From: Bin87 sp965261195
GTDB taxonomy: Bacteria > Chloroflexota > Dehalococcoidia > Lucifugimonadales > UBA3495
Assembly: GCA_965261195.1 (NCBI GenBank)
Contig: CBDHDC010000002.1
Location: forward strand, 1 to 64,000
Direction: 5' to 3'
Length of the DNA stretch: 64,000 nucleotides
Each line of letters starts with the position of its first letter. The stretch's first letter is position 1. The translations under genes and the position numbers were made by a program. Below the pieces are notes generated by a model. The model worked only from the letters and a program-made list of their open reading frames with translations, did not search any database and was not told the DNA's origin. Positions 62,816 through 64,000 of the stretch are shown piece after piece.

Positions 62816-63439
62816 ATGGGCAGTATGGCCGACAAGGTCATGAAACGGGTTGCCGCACATCACCGCGGACGGTGGGTGTGCTCGCCGAAGGACTTCCTGG
62901 ACTTGGGAAGCCGGGAGGCCGTTGACCAAACCCTGTTACGCCTCGTCAAGGCGGGGCGGCTGCGCCGGGTTGGTCGCGGCCTTTACGACATGCCTAGGTT
63001 CAGCAAGGTGCTGAAACGTGCAGCGCCGGTCGACCTGGAAGCGGCCATTGCGGCGCTGGCCCGGCGCGACGGTATCCGGATCATGCCGGACGGCTTGGTG
63101 GCTGCCAATCAGTTGGGTCTCACGAACGCGGTGCCCGCGAAGGTCAGCTTTGTGACCGATGGCCATTCTAGAACGCTCAAGATCGGCGGCCGCACGGTCC
63201 GATTCCGACATGCAGGACCAAGCGTCATGCAGTGGGCGGGGAAACCGGCGGCTCCAGTGGTTCAGGCCCTGAGGTGGCTTGGCCCCGACGCCGCTACTGA
63301 CGCGCGGGTCGTTTCGACTTTGAGTCGTCAGCTCCCGGAGCATGTGAAGCGCGATCTGGTGCAGAACGAGCGCAATTTGCCCGGTTGGGTGCTGCCGCTT
63401 GCGCGCAACATCACGAATAGCCAGGCCGTTGCCACATGA
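62816..63439 (+). CDS. AbiEi-like antitoxin (DUF6088-type)
   Basis: 207 aa from ATG 62816 (ATG 62825 possible). N-terminal winged helix (WVCSPKDFLDLGSREAVDQT ... GRLRRVGRGLYDMP), then the AbiEi-type C-terminal domain (GIRIMPDGLVAANQLGLTNA). The antitoxin represses its own operon in known AbiE systems. Stop overlaps the toxin start (ATGA), indicating coupling. Confidence 0.85.
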   Translation: MGSMADKVMKRVAAHHRGRWVCSPKDFLDLGSREAVDQTLLRLVKAGRLRRVGRGLYDMPRFSKVLKRAAPVDLEAAIAALARRDGIRIMPDGLVAANQLGLTNAVPAKVSFVTDGHSRTLKIGGRTVRFRHAGPSVMQWAGKPAAPVVQALRWLGPDAATDARVVSTLSRQLPEHVKRDLVQNERNLPGWVLPLARNITNSQAVAT

Positions 63440-64000
63440 ATGGAGATTTCGAATCCTTTCTCTCCCTTTCGACACAAGACCGGCGGGACGTCTTCGAAGC
63501 GACGGCGAGCCGCCTCGACACGTTACCCCGTTATGTGGAAAAGGACTTTTGGGTCTGTCTCGTCCTCGACGTACTCTACAACCGACTGCCTGACCGGCAC
63601 CTAAAACTGCTCTTCAAGGGCGGCACGTCACTGTCCAAGGCATTCGGACTGATTGAGCGGTTTTCCGAAGACATCGACCTCGTGGTCAACCGAAATGATC
63701 TGGGCTTCGAGGGGGAACGGGATCCGACTGTCGCCAGCAATCTGTCCAACAAGAAACGCGGGGCTCTGTTCGAGGAATTGCGGGCGGCGTGTAGCGGCTA
63801 CATTCGCGGCGAATTCAGAACCGCCCTGACCCAACAGATTGACGAGATCGCCGAGGGGTGCCGCATCGGTCCAGAGGAAGGTGATGTGGATGGACAGACC
63901 CTCTTCATCCAGTACCCCACCCTGTATCCGAGCGGCGATATCGCCTATGTGGCGCCGCGCGTGAAGATTGAGGCGGGGGCTAGGTCAGCACTCCACCCGA
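63436..64000 (+). CDS. AbiEii-like nucleotidyltransferase toxin (3' end outside window)
   Basis: 188 aa visible, open at the right edge. Contains the nucleotidyltransferase core LKLLFKGGTSLSKAF and SEDIDLVVNR (G-G-T-S-L-S-K and D-x-D) of AbiEii, plus YVEKDFWVCLVLDVLY at the N-terminus. It modifies tRNA acceptor ends in characterised relatives and blocks growth on phage infection. It forms a type IV-like TA pair with the overlapping AbiEi gene. Confidence 0.88.
   Translation, partial: MNGDFESFLSLSTQDRRDVFEATASRLDTLPRYVEKDFWVCLVLDVLYNRLPDRHLKLLFKGGTSLSKAFGLIERFSEDIDLVVNRNDLGFEGERDPTVASNLSNKKRGALFEELRAACSGYIRGEFRTALTQQIDEIAEGCRIGPEEGDVDGQTLFIQYPTLYPSGDIAYVAPRVKIEAGARSALHP

Overview
The window is GC-rich, densely packed bacterial DNA. 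ProQ-, TnpB-, HepT/MntA-, RelE- and AbiE-type genes plus Xer-site arms resembling gammaproteobacterial dif suggest a gammaproteobacterium; I cannot name the genus. It reads as a chromosomal cluster of exported caspases (1-30 kb) followed by a long accessory region (25-64 kb).

1-7.8 kb and 20.8-24.8 kb: a diversity-generating retroelement (DGR). An Avd-like protein (3849-4232) and a reverse transcriptase with the DGR signature (4204-5478) are followed by an adenine-rich template repeat (TR, 5287-5410). Four 124-bp variable repeats (VR1-4) form the 3' ends of four genes. Three are complete and encode signal peptide - caspase - peptidoglycan-binding-like domain - Arg/Glu/Ala-rich helix - FGE/C-type-lectin fold; the fourth enters from the left edge. 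VR1-3 differ from the TR almost only where the TR has A, the footprint of DGR mutagenesis. VR4, 17 kb away, carries several non-A changes and a decayed downstream hairpin.

7.9-20.5 kb: a same-strand block of mostly exported proteins: vWA (YfbK-like) protein, caspase-DUF4384, DUF3160 protein, caspase with an EF-hand-like loop, TPR-OmpA protein, a caspase with its catalytic Cys replaced by Asp, a subtilisin-like protease, and a DUF4384 protein. With the DGR caspases this looks like an envelope-located sensing and proteolysis system whose recognition surface is hypermutated (inference). Two caspase-MORN proteins follow (23.0 and 26.9 kb).

25.0-35.3 kb: nine dif-like XerC/XerD sites, all in one orientation, lie between small unrelated genes (HARE-HTH/GIY-YIG protein, PD-(D/E)XK-type nucleases, small proteins, and the MORN-caspase block). 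An IS4-type element and a 571-bp non-autonomous element have each broken a gene in this array.

35.3-43.4 kb: decaying toxin-antitoxin genes (RelE/RelB, DUF433/DUF5615, HepT/MntA), a ProQ-domain protein, a TnpB and a truncated integrase. 43.5-57.3 kb: a poorly known mobile element with unknown proteins, two large tandem paralogues, an intact tyrosine recombinase, a TraK-like operon with membrane proteins, and a PrimPol-like replicase. 57.3-62.2 kb: CRISPR relics (Cas6-like fragment, three degenerate repeats), tandem duplications, then a plasmid-type replicon (22-bp iterons, putative Rep, ribbon-helix-helix protein, ParA). 62.8-64 kb: AbiE-type toxin-antitoxin pair running off the right edge.
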